A DNA stretch of 64,000 nucleotides, taken from the NCBI GenBank assembly GCA_027596075.1, contig JADGJC010000067.1, positions 62,001 through 126,000 of the forward strand. The letters run 5' to 3'. This stretch comes from Rhizophlyctis rosea. Its lineage: Eukaryota; Chytridiomycota; Chytridiomycetes; Rhizophlyctidales; Rhizophlyctidaceae. The position numbers and the translations under genes were made by a program. The notes beneath the pieces are model-generated. The model worked only from the letters and a program-made list of their open reading frames with translations. It had not been told where the DNA came from and made no database searches. Below, one piece after another: positions 60,374-64,000 of this stretch (the first letter of the stretch is position 1; each line of letters starts with the position of its first letter).

Positions 60374-61463
60374 TGTGGTTGCTTGGGTTGCTGTGAGAAA
60401 AGTGATGAACGAATTCCTCAACGATGTGCGTAAACGCTGATGGAGGAGTCTTTCAAATGAGGTCTTGCGCCGCAATCAAGCAGCAGTCTTCGTCCGCACG
60501 AGAGTCTAATCCCAAATGATGAGTTCAGGAAGATCCTGAAACTCTTCAGGCTGAGGATGAAGAACCCGACAGGGTGATGGGGCCGAGCCATGTTTTTGAC
60601 CTTCCCCTGGACCTTCCCCACTTGATGCAAAGACTTGAGTGCACAAATTGCTGACTCGTGAACTTGAACACAGAAGCACAGAGCGGAGGACGAAGGAGGG
60701 CCGTGATTAGCTTTGTGGCCTGTGAGAAGCCCGCCGCCGTTGGAGGCCGTCTCACAGAGTCGCGGCAGTAATCCTTCACCTTGGCCACACGGTACACCAC
60801 CCGTCGCGCCGGCTGCGCCACATCATCCTCGTTGGTGATACAAGGATTCATAAGTAAACAAACCAACTTTCCACAGTCGCAAATTGCAAAGCATCCGAGT
60901 TGGACTGTGCCACATACTTCCAAGAATCAATGGAGATCAGCAATTGGATGAGCCATCCTGACTGTGGCTGGCAGTCAGTGACTGCAATTCTCGATGCCAC
61001 ACACTGCCCATTTGTGATGCCAAGTTGCTGCGGTTGCTGCGGATTCCAGAATGGCTTGATTGATTGCGGATGGTCCTAGACACTTCCCTCAGTGCCCTCA
61101 CCAATCCTCCGCTTTTGTAGTGCACTCCTGGGTGACTGTGCGCTCGCTGCTGTAAGCAGTTCCTTCCCCCCAACCGTCTGTTTTGGTGTTCCTATCTCTA
61201 CGTGGCTGGGTAATAGTGCGCGCAAGGGTGGGTAGGAGCTTGCAGTCACTCACCCGCACTTTCCTTCTTAAACCTTCTCTCATCTCCACCTCATTTCGCA
61301 AACCACCTCCTACCTCCATAAAGGCAGCCGCTCACCCACACCTCCCACTGGCACGTTACATTCTCAGAATATTTGATCGCTTGCGCGCCCACTACCAGCC
61401 CATTGTCAACCATTTCTATTACAAATTAGTCCATAGAATTTGGAATTACACATTTTGAACAAC
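60374..61463. other. Divergent promoter region, bestrophin and BCS1-like genes
   Basis: About 1.1 kb with no supported gene. CT-rich just upstream of the BCS1-like start. Confidence 0.4.
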
Positions 61464-64000
61464 ATGGCTCGCACTAGGCAGTCAGCCCGACGGGGTCGGG
61501 GAGGCTCAATGTTGGATTCCAATTCGATACCGCGAAAGGCATACAAGCGGAAGCATGTTCCGACGGGCGGGCGGTACCAACAGATGAAGCAAACGCTACG
61601 GAATAGTATACAGGATGGGGGTGCTCTATCGCCGGTTATTCAGATGCTTGGAGGCTCCTCCTTGCAGGCGATGTTGCTTGCTTGGATTCCAATGCGTTTT
61701 GGGGAGATGATCAACACTGGTACCTACGCCATTGATATGTTCGTCACAACTCTTATCGTCACCGTCTTCGTCGCCCTCCTTACCCTCGCCGGCACCGCAC
61801 TAAAAACCATCATCGAAACCGATTCCGTCAACAACAAGCAAGACGATGTCATCTCAATCAAGGTAGAACACTACCGAACGGACAAGTACGGTGAACTGAT
61901 CGTCAATCTGCACTACGAAGCTCTTGCCTGGTTGATCTCGCAACGGTCTCGGGAGGAAATGAATGGAGATTTCCGCATGGTGCCCTATGACGCGGAAACC
62001 AGCAATAATGGCGGTAGCTCAGGCGATTCGTGGGATTGGGATTACTACTCGGACGACGGCGACGCCGACACATCCGCCGTTCCCGACTTTAACATCCTCC
62101 CTCGTGGCGACTTCCCCCTCCTCATTGAACACAACAACTGCCTCTTTACCGTCAAGTTTGAACAACCCACCGACGACGGATCGTCTGGCGACAACCAAAA
62201 GCCCGCCACCGCCTACGCCGAACGTAAAGCCCGAGCTGAGCCCCCCATCGTCATCCAACGTGCCCTGGAAGATGAGAAAGAACGTCGACGGGAATTAGCA
62301 TTAGAAGGGATCGAACCTACTGAAGACGAGGAGGAACAACAACCCGAACCTACCCTAGAATGGATGCAAAAAACCCTCTCCCACATCACCCGCCTCTACC
62401 TAGACTACCAATCCAAACGCAAATCCCGTGCCCGCTACGAACGCTACCGCGGCGGAGGATGGTACCGTTCCTCCGAAATCCACGCCTGCCGCGGTCTAAC
62501 CTCCGTAGCCCTCGACGAACCCCTCGAACGCCTCCTCCACCACGACCTCGCATCATTCCACAACGACAAACCCTTCTACGAACGCATGGGTCTCCCGTAC
62601 CGTCGTGGCTACCTATTCTCCGGCAAACCAGGCACGGGCAAAACCTCACTTATCAACGCCATCTCCGCTACATACAACCGCGACCTATACTACATCAACC
62701 TCAAAGAAGTCTCCGACGACGCCGCACTCCAATCAGCGTTCAACTCCGTCCCGAAAAACTCCATCATCGTCTTCGAGGACGTCGACGCGCAGAGTGCCGT
62801 TGTTCATTCGCGTGAACGGCGCGTGGCGCTACGTGGACTTCTCCGTAAAGCGGAGGAGAAACGCGAACGGGAACGGAAGGAGCAGAAACGGTTAGAGAAG
62901 GAGCGGAAAAAGCTGGAGAAGAAGAAGAAGAAGGAGGAAGGGAATGAGGACGATAGTGATGATGGGGAGGAGGAGGATAAGGAGGAGAGTGAGAATAAGC
63001 TACATGTACCGTTTTTGCCGCAGGAAATGGAGGATAATGAGGATAATAGTTCTGTTATTGGACTTGATGGGGAGGGGATGGGCGGTGGGTTTGGGTTTGG
63101 GGATTTGAAGATTGGGAGGATGGTTGGGTTTGGGGCTGATAGCATGGGTGCTTCGTCTTTATTGGGATCCTTCACTCTCAGCACCCTCCTAAACTGTCTA
63201 GACGGCCACACCTTAGCGGAAGGAACCATAATCATCATGACAACAAACCACCCGGAAGTCCTCGACCCAGCACTCATCCGTCCCGGTCGGATAGACCTCC
63301 ACCTCGGTCTAGGCTACTGCACGCGGTACCAGCTTTTATCGATGTACCGGTCGGTGATGGATGACGCTAAAGCGGAGGTGGATTTGGGGATGGTACCGGA
63401 GATGGTTATAGCGCCGTGTGATGCGATGAGGATTATGGTGCTTTTTAGGCATACGCCGGGTGTCATTGGGGAGAAGTTGAGGGAGAGGGCGTATGAGATT
63501 TTGGATGGGGGTGGGCAGAATGCTACGGGGGTGGCTGGGGGGGCGGCGGGTGAGGGGGTGCGGGAGGAGGGGGGGNNNNNNNNNNACGGATCAAAAGGGG
63601 AAGGGAAAAGGAACGGAAGTGGTCGGAAAGAAGGAGGAAAAGAGTTTCGTGTGGAGTGGCGTTAAGAAACTCTCATATAAGACACGGGAATGGACGGAAG
63701 CAGATGATAAGAAGTTAAGGAGTGTGTTACGGAAGGGAGGGGTTCCGTATCCTGCTTGGTGGGGGGAGTATGGACGGAAAAACACGGTTGATCCCCTCTC
63801 CAAAACCCCGCTTCCCTACCGTCAACTCTTCCCCGCTATTCTCGACTCGGAACCCGAACATCCGAGTAAGATTGACAGCCCGGCTTCACCTGAGGAAGAA
63901 GAAGAGGGGGAGGTGAAGGAGGAGGCGATGGAGGAGGAGAAGGAGAAGGTGGAGGGGGTGATTGGGAATGGGTCTAGCTGTTCTTCTTCGGATGATGGGG
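61464..64000 (+). CDS. BCS1-like AAA ATPase, 3' partial, with assembly gap
   Basis: Starts MARTRQSARRGRGGSML, inside a longer open frame. A membrane helix (about 61735-61800, FVTTLIVTVFVALLTLAGTA) precedes a BCS1-N-like region with VSIKVEHY-type strands and an acidic insert. The AAA core: GYLFSGKPGTGKTSLINAIS (Walker A, about 62610), IIVFEDVDAQ (Walker B, about 62765) and TTNHPEVLDPALIRPGRID (sensor/SRH, about 63240). Between Walker B and the sensor lies a ~110-residue insert of Lys/Glu coiled coil and Gly-rich sequence. Ten Ns (63576-63585) mark a gap. After it coding resumes in a different frame (WTEADDKKLRSVLRKGGVPY) and runs off the window. BCS1 inserts the Rieske protein in mitochondria; many fungal paralogues have unknown roles. 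Confidence 0.88.
63576..63585. other. Assembly gap (10 N)
   Basis: A run of ten undetermined bases within the BCS1-like coding region. The reading frame differs on either side, so the true gap length is not 10 (or an intron is hidden). Confidence 0.98.

Overview
The window is nuclear DNA from a fungus, most likely a zoosporic (chytrid-type) fungus. Genes carry many short GT-AG introns, and the 5S rRNA gene stands alone among protein genes. Two genes point to a flagellated, centriole-bearing cell: a SHIPPO/PG-rich-repeat axonemal protein (2094-4474) and a CEP70-like centrosomal protein (20542-24563). All assignments come from reading the sequence; no database search was run.

Layout: a partial bZIP gene of the HAC1/XBP1 class (1-1091, or 1275 if unspliced); 5S rRNA; SHIPPO-repeat protein (-); TFIIF alpha (+); metallo-beta-lactamase-fold hydrolase (+); arylamine N-acetyltransferase (-); ZGPAT-like CCCH/G-patch protein (+); a tRNA-Leu(CAA) locus surrounded by tRNA-derived repeats; a membrane receptor that seems to lack its effector (-); Nudix hydrolase (-); UBL3-like prenylated ubiquitin-fold protein (-); SLC25A46/Ugo1-like mitochondrial protein (-); CEP70-like (+); Cu/Zn SOD (-); a broken SDR gene; two or three unrecognised genes; DNA polymerase alpha (-); a Ser/Thr-rich membrane protein (+); NDR-family kinase (-); GATA-type zinc-finger protein (+); a membrane-anchored GH26-like enzyme (+); a tRNA-like element; a fused metallo-hydrolase/uroporphyrinogen-III synthase (-); a small repeat protein; calcineurin B (+); bestrophin-like channel (-); and a BCS1-like AAA ATPase running off the right edge through a 10-N gap.

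The most striking observation is in the first gene. Its basic region resembles XBP1/HAC1. About 300 nt further on are two tandem hairpins with identical 7-nt loops (CAGCAGC), each matching the Ire1 cleavage loop. Cutting both at G|C removes 17 nt (662-678) and moves translation into a second frame that encodes an acidic, activator-like tail ending at 1091. The unspliced frame stays open to 1275 and carries a hydrophobic segment, reminiscent of XBP1u in animals. This looks like a complete unconventional-splicing switch for the unfolded protein response.

Other items of note are the MBL-UROS gene fusion, the partial copies of both ends of tRNA-Leu around the intact gene, the decayed SDR, and the receptor that ends just after its HAMP-like region. 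Most genes are ordinary housekeeping genes and do not form a single pathway. Exon limits are exact only where stated; elsewhere the span runs from start to stop codon and includes introns.
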